Shown piece by piece: positions 44,437 through 53,040 of a stretch of DNA of 64,000 nucleotides (position 1 is the stretch's first letter; each line of letters opens with the position of its first letter). The DNA is from G963692885 sp964658655 (GTDB lineage Bacteria > Acidobacteriota > Terriglobia > Terriglobales > Acidobacteriaceae): positions 1 through 64,000 of the forward strand of contig CAZZZL010000020.1 in the NCBI GenBank assembly GCA_964658655.1. The letters run 5' to 3'. Below the pieces are notes generated by a model that saw nothing but the letters and a program-made list of their open reading frames with translations, was not told where the DNA came from and ran no database searches. The translations under genes and the position numbers were made by a program.

Positions 44437-45459
44437 CTAGGAGGGCGGCGCCGTGACTTTCAGCACCATGTTGTTGATCAACTGCGTGGTGACGGTGACG
44501 CCTGATGTGGCCTGGGCCTCGACGGTGAACGTATAGGACCCAAGGACGGTACCGGGCGACGGCACGGGTGATTTGTTCAGGTAGTGATAGCGCTGTGAGC
44601 AGCCGCTCATGGTGCCGACGGTGAGCCAAAGGCCGGCGAAGACAAGCAGCATGAGCCCGGCATTTTTCCAGGCGTCGCTTCGCCGGCGCATGCCCAGGCC
44701 TGCCATGGCCAGCAATCCGGGGAACAGGAAGGCGTAAACCATGGTCGAGTTCTGACGGAGCTTGCCGGACGAACTGGTTGGTCCGTAGGTCTCGACGCTC
44801 AGCACGGTGGTCATTGCTTTGGTTCCGCTCACGAAAACATTGATCGGCAGGAAGGTACAGGCGGTGTCCGGCGGCAGGGCCGAGCAGGAAAGCGTCACGT
44901 AATTGCTGAAGCCGTTCTGCGGAACCAGGGTGAGGGTCACGGTGCCTGTTGTCCCCTGGGGAACGGTCACGGTGGTGTTGGCAGCGGTGATGCTGAAGTT
45001 GGGCACGCTTGATGTGGCATCCGCTGTCACCTGTGCATCCGCTGAGACGGAGCCGGCCAGTGTGTCGGTACCTTGATAGACAGCATGCACTGAGTGGTCA
45101 CCGGGAAGCAGGCCAGTAACGCTGAGGGTAGCTTCGCCGTCGCCGTTCAGCACGGCCGAGCCAAGATCGCGGGTGCCGTCGACCAGGGTGACGACGCCGC
45201 TGGCATTGGCGTCTCCACCGTTTGGCGCCACGTGCACGACAAAACTGGCACGCGTACCCGATAGGCCGTGGGCGACATTGGCGGTCAGCCGTGTCTGGGT
45301 CGCCACCTGTGACGACTCAGCCCTGAGCGCCATGCCAGTAGCGATGAAAGCGACCCCGGCGAGCCAGAGCAGGGGCTTGTAAACGTTGGTTACGGAAGGC
45401 GTCTCGCGACCTGCGCTGCGCTGCAAAAAACTGTTCCAGAATCCTGACTGCAAATGCAA
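44437..45459 (-). CDS. Ig-like domain repeat protein, exported, with C-terminal membrane anchor region
   Basis: A 340-residue protein. A membrane segment near residues 30-45 (LLWLAGVAFIATGMAL) acts as signal or anchor. The next part is a bacterial Ig-like repeat (ASFVVHVAPNGGDANASGVVTLVDGTRDLGSAVLNGDGEATLSV, GDHSVHAVYQGT), followed by a second beta domain (TVTVPQGTTGTVTLTLVPQNGFSNYVTLSCSALPPDTACTF) and a late membrane helix with an FPGLLAMAGLGMRRR sorting-like motif, then CSQRYHYLNK and a last Ig strand. This form is common in Acidobacteriota cell-surface proteins. The function is unknown. Confidence 0.8.
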   Translation of the reverse strand: MHLQSGFWNSFLQRSAGRETPSVTNVYKPLLWLAGVAFIATGMALRAESSQVATQTRLTANVAHGLSGTRASFVVHVAPNGGDANASGVVTLVDGTRDLGSAVLNGDGEATLSVTGLLPGDHSVHAVYQGTDTLAGSVSADAQVTADATSSVPNFSITAANTTVTVPQGTTGTVTLTLVPQNGFSNYVTLSCSALPPDTACTFLPINVFVSGTKAMTTVLSVETYGPTSSSGKLRQNSTMVYAFLFPGLLAMAGLGMRRRSDAWKNAGLMLLVFAGLWLTVGTMSGCSQRYHYLNKSPVPSPGTVLGSYTFTVEAQATSGVTVTTQLINNMVLKVTAPPS

Positions 45460-45602
45460 ACCCTCAATTCATCTGCCCGATCCTTCACCGGACGACAGTC
45501 CAGCCGGGGCGCACAACCTATTGTAGCTGTGACCAGAATCTCATGAATGCGCACCTGGCGGTCACGCGCCGAATTCTCTTCAGTTCGTCACTCCGGCGAC
45601 GA

Positions 45603-46022
45603 TCACCGCGGAGCAGACGTCTGACTGCCTTGGGGAGGTGGAGGCTGTTTATCCTTGATGGTCGGCTCGGGCGCTCCGGGCATGGCGACAGACTGGTGTG
45701 CCGTAGCCGCGGGCGAGCCGCGGTCGGAAGCAGCAGCTTCCGGGCCGGTAGCCGAGCCGGTGGTGGACGTAGCCGGTTCCGTCAGTTCGCCGGCAGGACT
45801 ACCGCCCTGGGTCTGGGCATTCTTCGTTGCGCCATTGCCTGAGCCCTTGGCATTGTTGCCACCGGTTTCGCCATTGCCGCCATTGGTCTTGCTGTCGCCG
45901 CTGCTGCCCTGGCTGGTGCTGCCATTGGAGGCTGCATTGTGGCAGCCGGTGGTCATTGCCAGGCCCAGGGTGGCCGCAAGAAGCAGTCGCGCTGTTTTCA
46001 CGGTCGGTGTATCAACTCTCAT
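45603..46022 (-). CDS. Low-complexity lipoprotein
   Basis: A 139-residue protein with a signal peptide and lipobox (LAMTTGC, Cys27), a strongly Gly/Asn/Ser/Thr-rich middle (NGGNGETGGNNAKGSGNG) and a Pro/Gln-rich end. No folded domain is visible. The lipobox points to processing by Lgt, whose gene is in this window. Compositional bias could produce a spurious frame, but the signal-lipobox pair is clear. The opposite strand also has long frames through this low-complexity region, which I regard as shadows. Confidence 0.6.
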   Translation of the reverse strand: MRVDTPTVKTARLLLAATLGLAMTTGCHNAASNGSTSQGSSGDSKTNGGNGETGGNNAKGSGNGATKNAQTQGGSPAGELTEPATSTTGSATGPEAAASDRGSPAATAHQSVAMPGAPEPTIKDKQPPPPQGSQTSAPR

Positions 46023-46080
46023 CTCAAAATGGATGCAGAAGCCGGCGGGATAGGCCGCCAGCGCACATTTTCTGATTCAG

Positions 46081-46338
46081 TCAGGCAGCCGGAGCCGGCT
46101 CAAAACTTGCGAGGATGGTCGTGATGTGGGCGAACGGGATAAAGAAAGCGAGCCCGGGTGCTGATGGTTTGACGCGGTACTTGTCCACGATGCGGTTTAG
46201 AACTTCCTCGCTCTCGATCCAGATGCCTGCTGCATCGACGCCCAGCAGGCGGACATTCTCCAGGCGCTCCTTATCAAAAAACTCCGGACCGATCACAATC
46301 ACCTTGTGATTGATGAGCTTGCTGAATTCAATTTCCAT
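46081..46338 (-). CDS. Hypothetical protein, 85 residues
   Basis: ATG 46338 (MEIEFSK) has GGAG 6 bp upstream and is preferred to the GTG two codons earlier. The small alpha/beta protein contains KLINHKVIVIGPEFFDKERLENVRLLGVDAAGIWIES and ends FIPFAHITTILAS. The strand order (HKVIVIG ... VRLLGVDAAGIWIE ... FIPFAHI) is reminiscent of small SH3-like or Sm-like folds, as in proteins with FxPFxxI endings. I do not assign a family. No operon partner is evident. Confidence 0.75.
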   Translation of the reverse strand: MEIEFSKLINHKVIVIGPEFFDKERLENVRLLGVDAAGIWIESEEVLNRIVDKYRVKPSAPGLAFFIPFAHITTILASFEPAPAA

Positions 46339-46457
46339 CGCCACTCCGTTTCATAACGAAGACGCTCCTGCGGCAAACGGAGTTGCACCCCGGGGCTTTG
46401 TCATCCTCTGCGAAGCCGAACGGCCTGCGTTTTCTTCGCCAGCATGAATGGCCATCG

Positions 46458-47468
46458 CTACTTCAGGCGCAGGAAGCGAGCAGCATTGTTGTAGAAGATG
46501 TCTCGTTTTTGCTCCGAACTCAGGCCAGGGTCCGCAGCGACAGTGTCGATCGCTGCGGACAAGGCATCCGGCCAGACCATCTCGTCCGAGCCGAACATGA
46601 TGCGATTTTCAAACCCCGCCTCGATCAGTCGCTGAATGTAGCTGTAAAACTCCTTGCGCGGGAAGGCATAGCTGATGATGCCTACGTCCACGTAGAGCTG
46701 CGGATGAGCATAGAGAGCTGCGACTGCGTCGTCCAGAAGCGGCCAGCCCGCGTGCATCGCCCAGATGCGCAGTTTGGGATGACGGGTCAGGACGTCCTCC
46801 AGCAGCAGCATGCTTGAATCGTGCATGCGGTATGGGGTGCCTCCGCCGAAATACGGCAGGCCCGGCGGCCCCGGCCCCACGTGAATGCCCACAGGGATGT
46901 CCAGTTCTTCGGCCAAGGCGTAATAGGGTTCGAGCTTTGGATCATCCGGCGGCAACCCGGCATACTGGGCAGTTATCTCGGCGAACGCAGTGATATGGGT
47001 CGTTTGAGCGAGCTTGCGCAGGTCGTCGACGCTTGGCTTGCCATTCGCAGGATTGAAGTAGACAGCCTGGAGAATCCTGTCCCCGCCGGCCTGCTTCCAT
47101 TTCTCGACGGCACTGCGGGGACCGCTCGCGACGCCAACCGTATTTCTGGCCCGCATGATCGCGAGGGTGCGATTCATCAGTTCATCATCGCTGTCCGGGC
47201 TCTTGAGCGGATGCGCGCAGGGCGGATGTTTATCGATCGACGGTTCGTAATCTCCATGATCGAGCCTCGTGTCCCAAGCCGGCCAGTAAGCAAAGGGAGC
47301 ACAGATGAAGACCGGCGGCGGACCTTCAGCGTCCACTGGCAGCGCATGCAGGTGCATATCGATAATCGGGTTCGCCACGGAAGACGGCTCCGTAGCCTGG
47401 CTCGTCAGTGTTTCGGGGAACAGCGAACCAGCGAGGAGCAAAATTGGAAGTGCTGCGGCAAGCCTCAC
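46458..47468 (-). CDS. Exported amidohydrolase family protein
   Basis: A 336-residue protein. GTG 47468 starts a signal peptide (VRLAAALPILLLAGSLFPETL) and has a GA-rich ribosome site. The mature part is an amidohydrolase-2 TIM barrel with IIDMHLHAL (metal-binding HxH), IPVGIHVGPGPPGLP, RIWAMHAGWPLL and FGSDEMVWPDAL (last metal Asp). This HxH form is catalytically complete, unlike the LEEHF form at 2067-3020. The substrate is unknown. It lies 110 bp downstream of the flavoprotein gene on the same strand. Confidence 0.85.
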   Translation of the reverse strand: MRLAAALPILLLAGSLFPETLTSQATEPSSVANPIIDMHLHALPVDAEGPPPVFICAPFAYWPAWDTRLDHGDYEPSIDKHPPCAHPLKSPDSDDELMNRTLAIMRARNTVGVASGPRSAVEKWKQAGGDRILQAVYFNPANGKPSVDDLRKLAQTTHITAFAEITAQYAGLPPDDPKLEPYYALAEELDIPVGIHVGPGPPGLPYFGGGTPYRMHDSSMLLLEDVLTRHPKLRIWAMHAGWPLLDDAVAALYAHPQLYVDVGIISYAFPRKEFYSYIQRLIEAGFENRIMFGSDEMVWPDALSAAIDTVAADPGLSSEQKRDIFYNNAARFLRLK

Positions 47469-47578
47469 GATGCAGTCTCTCTCTGGTATGTTGCGTCTGC
47501 GCGATTCTAACCTCGGATCGATAAAAAACCATTTGAAAATCTGCTGGCATTCCTGCGACCGGGTTGGAGCGCGGCATT

Positions 47579-48772
47579 TCAGCCAGCCGCGATGGCTCGC
47601 CCGGCTGCTGCGCCCGATGCCCAGGCCCACTGGAAATTGAAGCCGCCCAGGTGTCCTGTCACATCGACCACTTCGCCAATGAAGTAGAGACCCGGCACCT
47701 TGCGGCTTTCCATCGTCTTCGCGGATAGCTCGTTCGTATCGACGCCTCCCGCGGTGACCTCGGCCTTTTCGTAGCCCTCGGTGCCGGAGGGCGTGATGGT
47801 CCAGCCATGCAGCCGCGCATCGGCGTCAACGAGTGCGGCATTGGTCCATGCAGAGGGAGGAGAAAGCTCCATCCATCGCGTCGCCAGGCGCTGCGGGAGC
47901 ACGACTGCGAGGGCTGCGCGGGCGGTGGCTGCTTCGCGGCGCGCGGTGGGCGTGCGCAGTTCTGCGGTCCAGTCCCGGCCTGGCGCCAGATCGATGCTGA
48001 CGGATTCGCCTGGCCGCCAGTACGACGAAGCCTGCAACACGGCCGGTCCGCTGAGGCCGCGATGAGTGATGAGCAGCTTTTCGCGAAACTGTGCTTCACC
48101 TGCGCGGACGATCGCCTCGGCCGATAGCCCGGCGAGATCGCAGTAGTTCGCGCGATCGTGGTTGTTGAAGGTGAGGGGTACGAGGGCTGGCCGCGGTGGC
48201 ACGACTTTCAATTCGAACTGCTCAGCGACGCGGTAGCCGAAATCCGTGGCACCCATTTTCGGAATGGACGGGCCGCCGGTCGCCACTACGAGCGCGGGTG
48301 CGGAATAGATACCGCGCGAAGTCTCGATGATAAATCCGCTACTGTGACGAATAGTGTGCACCTGGCAGTTGGTGAAGGTCGTTACGCCGGCGAGTGTGCA
48401 CTCCTGTTCGAGCATGGCGACAATCTCTTTCGCGGAGCCGTCGCAGAAAAGCTGGCCCAGTGTCTTCTCGTGATAGGCAATGCCATGCGCCTCGACCATC
48501 TCGATGAAGTCCTGCGGGGTATAGCGCGCGAGTGCGGACTTTGCGAAGTGGCGGTTCTCTGAAAGAAAGTTTGAGGGCGTGCAGTCGACGTTGGTGAAAT
48601 TGCAACGGCCGCCGCCCGAGATCAGTATTTTTTTGCCCACACGCTCTGCGTGGTCGAGCAGTGCGACACGCTTGCCGTCGCGGCCTGCTTCAATGGCACA
48701 CAGCAGCCCCGCGGCGCCGGCACCGAGAATGACTGCATCGAAGTTGAGCGTGGTTTCCGTCATCAGACTCAT
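47579..48772 (-). CDS. BaiN/YhiN (HI0933-like) family flavoprotein
   Basis: A 397-residue protein with the FAD-binding motif VILGAGAAGLLCAIEAG, the family signature VGKKILISGGGRCNFTN, a central domain with ALVPLTFNNHDRANYCDLAGLSAEAIV, and the closing VAGGVD/GLYFIGEVVDVTGHLGGFNFQWAWASG. These flavoproteins bind FAD tightly and have been linked to bile-acid reduction (BaiN) or aminoacetone oxidation, but the physiological role in soil bacteria is unclear. The ATG is a few codons before the FAD motif, as expected. Divergent from the M3 peptidase. Confidence 0.92.
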   Translation of the reverse strand: MSLMTETTLNFDAVILGAGAAGLLCAIEAGRDGKRVALLDHAERVGKKILISGGGRCNFTNVDCTPSNFLSENRHFAKSALARYTPQDFIEMVEAHGIAYHEKTLGQLFCDGSAKEIVAMLEQECTLAGVTTFTNCQVHTIRHSSGFIIETSRGIYSAPALVVATGGPSIPKMGATDFGYRVAEQFELKVVPPRPALVPLTFNNHDRANYCDLAGLSAEAIVRAGEAQFREKLLITHRGLSGPAVLQASSYWRPGESVSIDLAPGRDWTAELRTPTARREAATARAALAVVLPQRLATRWMELSPPSAWTNAALVDADARLHGWTITPSGTEGYEKAEVTAGGVDTNELSAKTMESRKVPGLYFIGEVVDVTGHLGGFNFQWAWASGAAAGRAIAAG

Positions 48773-48853
48773 TTGACACTAACAAGTCGCGGCGATCTTT
48801 CTCGTACAATCGGGGCATCCACTCTGCTGTGACACGGCTGTAGCCGGGAGATT

Positions 48854-50992
48854 ATGCTTAAATCCATGACCGTTTTAGTGACTGCCGGCGCACTTGCCCT
48901 CGGCTCGAATGTGCTGCCTGCCCAGACTGCGAACTTCGGGCCGTCAAACCCATTCTTTGCGCCGAGCAACCTGCCCTTCCAGGCGCCCCCTTTTGACAAG
49001 ATCAAGGACGAGGATTACGAACCTGCGATTGAAGCAGGCATGGCGCAGCAGTTAGCAGAGATGCAGGCCATCGCTGAAAATCCGGCAGCGCCGACTTTCG
49101 ATAATACGTTTGTCGCCATGGAGAAAAGCGGCCTGCTGCTCGATCGGGCGATGGCTGCCTTCAGCGCGGTGACCGGCGCAAACACCAATTCCCTGCTGCA
49201 GAAGACAAGGGCCACGCTCGCGCCAAAGCTGGCTGCGCATTCGGACGCAATCCATTTGAATGAAAAACTTTTCGCACGGGTCGCGGCTGTGTACAAGCAG
49301 CGGGCGTCGCTCAAGCTTGATCCCGAGTCACTGCGCCTCGTCGAGGTCACCTACGACGAGTTTGTGCATGCCGGTGCAAACCTGTCTGACGCCGACAAGG
49401 ACAAGCTGAAGAAGTTGAATGAAGAATCGTCGACGCTGTCGAATACGTTCTCGACTCGGCTGCTCGACGCGACCAAAGAAGCTGCCTACAAGACGACGGA
49501 TAAAGCCAAGCTGGCCGGCCTGAGCGATGCGCAGATCACTGCTGCCGCGAAAGCTGCCGAGGGCCGCAAGACCGAGGGGTATGTGCTGCCGCTGCAGAAC
49601 ACTACGCAGCAGCCGGATCTGGTGTCGCTGACCGATCGCACAACACGCCAGGAGATTTTTGAGAACTCGTGGAACCGCGCTGAACGTGGCGACGCGAATG
49701 ACACGCGAAACACTATCGCACGTATCGCGCAGATCCGCGCTCAGCGTGCGCAGCTGCTCGGTTACTCGAGCCACGCCGCGTGGAAGCTTGAGGACCAGAT
49801 GGCGAAGACACCGGAGGCCGCGCTCAAATTCATGGACGCGCTGGTGCCTGTCGCGACGGCAAAAGCCGCGAGTGAGCAGAAGGAAATTCAGGATGTCATC
49901 GACGCGCAAAAAGGTGGCTTTCAGGTCGAACCGTGGGATTGGGACTTCTACTCTGAGCAGGTGCGCAAAGCGAAGTATGACCTAGATGAAGCGCAGGTGA
50001 AGCCGTATTTCGAGATCAACAATGTGCTTGAGAATGGTGTCTTTTATGCCGCGCATCAGCTCTACGGCATCAGCTTCACGGAGCGCAAGGACATCCCTGT
50101 GTATCAGCCCGATGTACGGGTGTTTGAAGTCTCTGATGTCGATGGCAAGCCGATGGCGCTCTTTTACTGTGACTATTTCAAGCGCGACAACAAGCAGGGT
50201 GGCGCATGGATGTCGGAATTCGTGGGCGAATCGAAATTGCTGGGCACGCTGCCGGTGATTTACAACGTGGCGAACCTGCCGAAGCCGGCACCGGGCGAGC
50301 CTGCGCTCATTACTTTCTCTGATGTGACGACAATGTTCCACGAGTTCGGCCACGCACTGCATGGCATGTTCGCCAACACTATTTATCCCAGTCTCTCCGG
50401 CACAGCGACGGCACGTGACTTCGTTGAATTTCCATCGCAGTTTAACGAGCACTGGGCAATTTATCCGGAAGTATTCAATCACTACGCGAAGCACTATAAG
50501 ACCGGCGCTCCTATGCCTGCCGAGCTGGTTGAGAAGATCAAGAAGGCGGAGAATTTCAACGAAGGCTACAAGCTGACTGAGCTGCTGGCTGCTGCTGAAC
50601 TCGATATGCAGTGGCATGCGCTTCCTGCCGACGCGCCTTTGCAGAATCCTGATGAGTTTGAAAAACAGGCGTTGACGAAGACTCATTTGAACATCCCGGC
50701 GGTGCCGCCGCGCTATCGCTCGACATACTTCAGCCATATCTGGGGCAGTGGTTATTCGGCCGGCTACTACGCCTATCTCTGGACGGAGATGCTGGATGAT
50801 GATGCTTACCAGTGGTTCGATCAGCATGGCGGCCTGACGCGTGCAAACGGCGATCGCTTCCGGCAAATGGTGCTTTCGCGCGGCAACACGGAAGACCTGG
50901 CGACCATGTACGCAAACTGGCGCGGCAGCGTGCCGCATGTCGACGCAATGATGAAGTATCGCGGTCTTGAAACGACAGGCAGCGCAAAATAG
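48854..50992 (+). CDS. Exported M3 family peptidyl-dipeptidase (Dcp-like)
   Basis: A 712-residue protein. It has a signal peptide (residues 1-23, ending LPAQ), a long helical N-terminal region and the zinc-binding HEFGHALHGMF (His496, Glu497, His500) with the downstream metal Glu in the SQFNEHWA region. The N-terminal NLPFQAPPFDKIKDEDYEPAIEAGM segment is typical of Dcp/oligopeptidase A. Such enzymes remove C-terminal dipeptides. ATG 48854 has GGGAG upstream. It is one of five exported or membrane peptidases in this window. Confidence 0.94.
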   Translation: MLKSMTVLVTAGALALGSNVLPAQTANFGPSNPFFAPSNLPFQAPPFDKIKDEDYEPAIEAGMAQQLAEMQAIAENPAAPTFDNTFVAMEKSGLLLDRAMAAFSAVTGANTNSLLQKTRATLAPKLAAHSDAIHLNEKLFARVAAVYKQRASLKLDPESLRLVEVTYDEFVHAGANLSDADKDKLKKLNEESSTLSNTFSTRLLDATKEAAYKTTDKAKLAGLSDAQITAAAKAAEGRKTEGYVLPLQNTTQQPDLVSLTDRTTRQEIFENSWNRAERGDANDTRNTIARIAQIRAQRAQLLGYSSHAAWKLEDQMAKTPEAALKFMDALVPVATAKAASEQKEIQDVIDAQKGGFQVEPWDWDFYSEQVRKAKYDLDEAQVKPYFEINNVLENGVFYAAHQLYGISFTERKDIPVYQPDVRVFEVSDVDGKPMALFYCDYFKRDNKQGGAWMSEFVGESKLLGTLPVIYNVANLPKPAPGEPALITFSDVTTMFHEFGHALHGMFANTIYPSLSGTATARDFVEFPSQFNEHWAIYPEVFNHYAKHYKTGAPMPAELVEKIKKAENFNEGYKLTELLAAAELDMQWHALPADAPLQNPDEFEKQALTKTHLNIPAVPPRYRSTYFSHIWGSGYSAGYYAYLWTEMLDDDAYQWFDQHGGLTRANGDRFRQMVLSRGNTEDLATMYANWRGSVPHVDAMMKYRGLETTGSAK

Positions 50993-51010
50993 CCGCTGCC
51001 TGGATCGGCC

Positions 51011-52372
51011 TCAGCCCTCGTACAGGTTTGTCTGCAGAAACTTGTTTCTGAACCTGCCCTTTGGATCGTACTGCCGGACCAACTCCAGGTAGTCCGGCAG
51101 CTTTTTATAGTGTGAGCGGATTACGGGCGGCTGCATGGTGAAGACTTTCGCCCAGTGCGGCCGCGCCTCGAAGGGCTTCAGCTTTGCTTCAATGAGCGGC
51201 AGTACCTTCATGACATTTTCCGTTTCGGGCTTCCAGGTAAAGTGGATGGCCATCGAGTCGCGCTGGTACGCCATGCTGGTCCACAGGTCGTCTGCGGCAA
51301 TCGTGCGCAGCTCTGTGACGAATAGATGAGGCGTGATCTGGTCGCGCAATTCTTCGACGGCCCGGATCGCCTGATAGCCGTGATCGCGTCCTACAAAATA
51401 TTCTGTCTGAATTTCCGCCCCGCTGCTGGGCGTGAAATTCATCTTGAAATGCGGCAGACGTTCGAACCATGGGCCGGGTATGCCCTGCTGTTCTGTACAT
51501 GGTTCGGCGGAGTGGCTGCCGATGGGATGAAGTTTGCGCGTGGCGAGCGTGGCGCCGAAGAACTCCGGGTCCTGGTGGGCGACGGTTGTGCTGTCGACGC
51601 GGCGCTTGATCCACACCTGGGTCGCGCGGTGGTTCTGCCAGTCAGTGAACAGGCTCACACTGTAGCCGGCCGAAAATATCTCGTCGAGGTGGTGCTCGAG
51701 GGCGTCAAAGGGAAGATTTTCATACACTGTCTGCCCTACAAGAAACCTCGGTTCGACCGCCAGTGTGATGTTGGTGATGATGCCGAGTGCACCGAGATGC
51801 ACGACCGTGCCGGCAAAGCTGTTACCCAGTTTTTCCTTTGAGAAGACAACTGCCTCCCCGTCGGCCTTGATGATTTCGACTGCACGCACAGAGGTCGCAA
51901 GGCTGCCATTATGGACGCCCGAACCATGCGTGCCTGTCGCGCAGGCGCCGACGACGGAGATGTGCGGAAGCGAGGCCAGGTTATGAACAGCAAACCCGCG
52001 GCTGTCGATGTATGGCGCGAGCGCTCCGTAGGTAACGCCTGCACCAACCTTCACTGTTTTCGCCTGTGTGTCGAGCTCGATCGAGTCAAAATGTTTGAGA
52101 GAGACCTGGTCGCCGGTCGTATCCGCGATGGCGTTGAAGGAGTGGCGCGCTCCGAGTGCCTTGACCAGCGTGCGGGCCTTCAAAACTTCCTGAATGTTGG
52201 CTGCGCTGTCTGGCAGATCGAGGCGTTCGGCACTGTAGGTCAGATTGCCGGCCCAGTTGGTGCGGCCGCCGGAAATGGGAGAGGCCGTGGTTTGCTGGCC
52301 ACCGGACATTTTGTCGAGCATCGAGCTCGTCAGGATGACGCCCGAAGCCTTGAGGAATTGCCGCTTGTCCAT
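51011..52372 (-). CDS. Exported FAD-linked oxidase, xylitol/alditol oxidase or aldonolactone oxidase-like
   Basis: A 453-residue vanillyl-alcohol-oxidase-fold protein. The N-terminal leader (MDKRQFLKASGVILTSSML) is a weak twin-arginine-like leader with KR. The FAD domain shows ALGARHSFNAIADT, VGAGVTYGALAPYI and the pyrophosphate loop VGACATGTHGSG; the C-terminal part contains WKPE and DPKGRFRNKFL. The sequence is closest in style to alditol/xylitol oxidases and D-arabinono-lactone oxidases, which pass electrons to oxygen or an acceptor. The substrate is inferred only at the sugar-alcohol/lactone level. Convergent with the M3 peptidase, 18 bp apart. Confidence 0.88.
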   Translation of the reverse strand: MDKRQFLKASGVILTSSMLDKMSGGQQTTASPISGGRTNWAGNLTYSAERLDLPDSAANIQEVLKARTLVKALGARHSFNAIADTTGDQVSLKHFDSIELDTQAKTVKVGAGVTYGALAPYIDSRGFAVHNLASLPHISVVGACATGTHGSGVHNGSLATSVRAVEIIKADGEAVVFSKEKLGNSFAGTVVHLGALGIITNITLAVEPRFLVGQTVYENLPFDALEHHLDEIFSAGYSVSLFTDWQNHRATQVWIKRRVDSTTVAHQDPEFFGATLATRKLHPIGSHSAEPCTEQQGIPGPWFERLPHFKMNFTPSSGAEIQTEYFVGRDHGYQAIRAVEELRDQITPHLFVTELRTIAADDLWTSMAYQRDSMAIHFTWKPETENVMKVLPLIEAKLKPFEARPHWAKVFTMQPPVIRSHYKKLPDYLELVRQYDPKGRFRNKFLQTNLYEG

Positions 52373-52481
52373 GAAAACCCCTGGTATCTTCCGTGCGCAC
52401 TGGCGTAAGCAATGAAAAATCGTTTGCCTGTTTCAGGCGTACTGCTGTCGCGACAACAGGTATAGAGTGTGGCATGTGCAC

Positions 52482-52862
52482 ATGGCAAGAGAGTGGCAGG
52501 AAGCGAAAGATCTCATCACCATGGCCCCAAAGTGGTGCTTGTCATTGCGGTCTCCTTGGATTACTATGAGATTTGCCTATCGAGCGGCTGAAGCTTCAGG
52601 CGGGGTCTGGTTTCCGGAAGATTTTCACTGGAGATTGCAAGTAGGATCCGCAGAGGCTCGCTGCACCTTCGACAGTCAAGGGAAAAACTGCAGTATCTTG
52701 TTCGAGGCATTAACCGTCAGGGTTGAAGAAGAAGCGTCTTGCAGACTGAGCGTAAGCCAGGGTACATTCCCTGAGAGTCTTACCGACCAAGCGCTTCTTA
52801 AAGAGCAGTGGTTCCAGGCAACACCGGATAAACAGAGTACATACGAAGACTCCACTCGATAA
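52482..52862 (+). CDS. Hypothetical protein, 126 residues
   Basis: ATG 52482 opens a frame to the TAA at 52860-52862. The product is soluble, with several Trp and Cys residues (FAYRAAEASGGVWFPEDFHWRLQ, then CTFDSQGKNCSILFEAL). Codon use is unlike its neighbours, with AGA, TTA and GTA codons and a lower GC at third positions, so the gene may be recently acquired or decaying. No clear ribosome site, no family recognised. It could also be chance. Confidence 0.4.
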   Translation: MAREWQEAKDLITMAPKWCLSLRSPWITMRFAYRAAEASGGVWFPEDFHWRLQVGSAEARCTFDSQGKNCSILFEALTVRVEEEASCRLSVSQGTFPESLTDQALLKEQWFQATPDKQSTYEDSTR

Positions 52863-53040
52863 TTCGTTACGCCGGGCAGAGAATGCAAATCAATCTCACC
52901 CGATGACAGGTGCCTCTGGCGCCGCAGGAAGTATGCGTGTCCAAAGTTTGTATCGCGGTTTGCATCGGGGCGAAACGCAGCCACCGGTCAGGTTGTAACA
53001 AGTAGCGGCACCAGGAAGTGCACATCAGGAAGCGCAAAGA

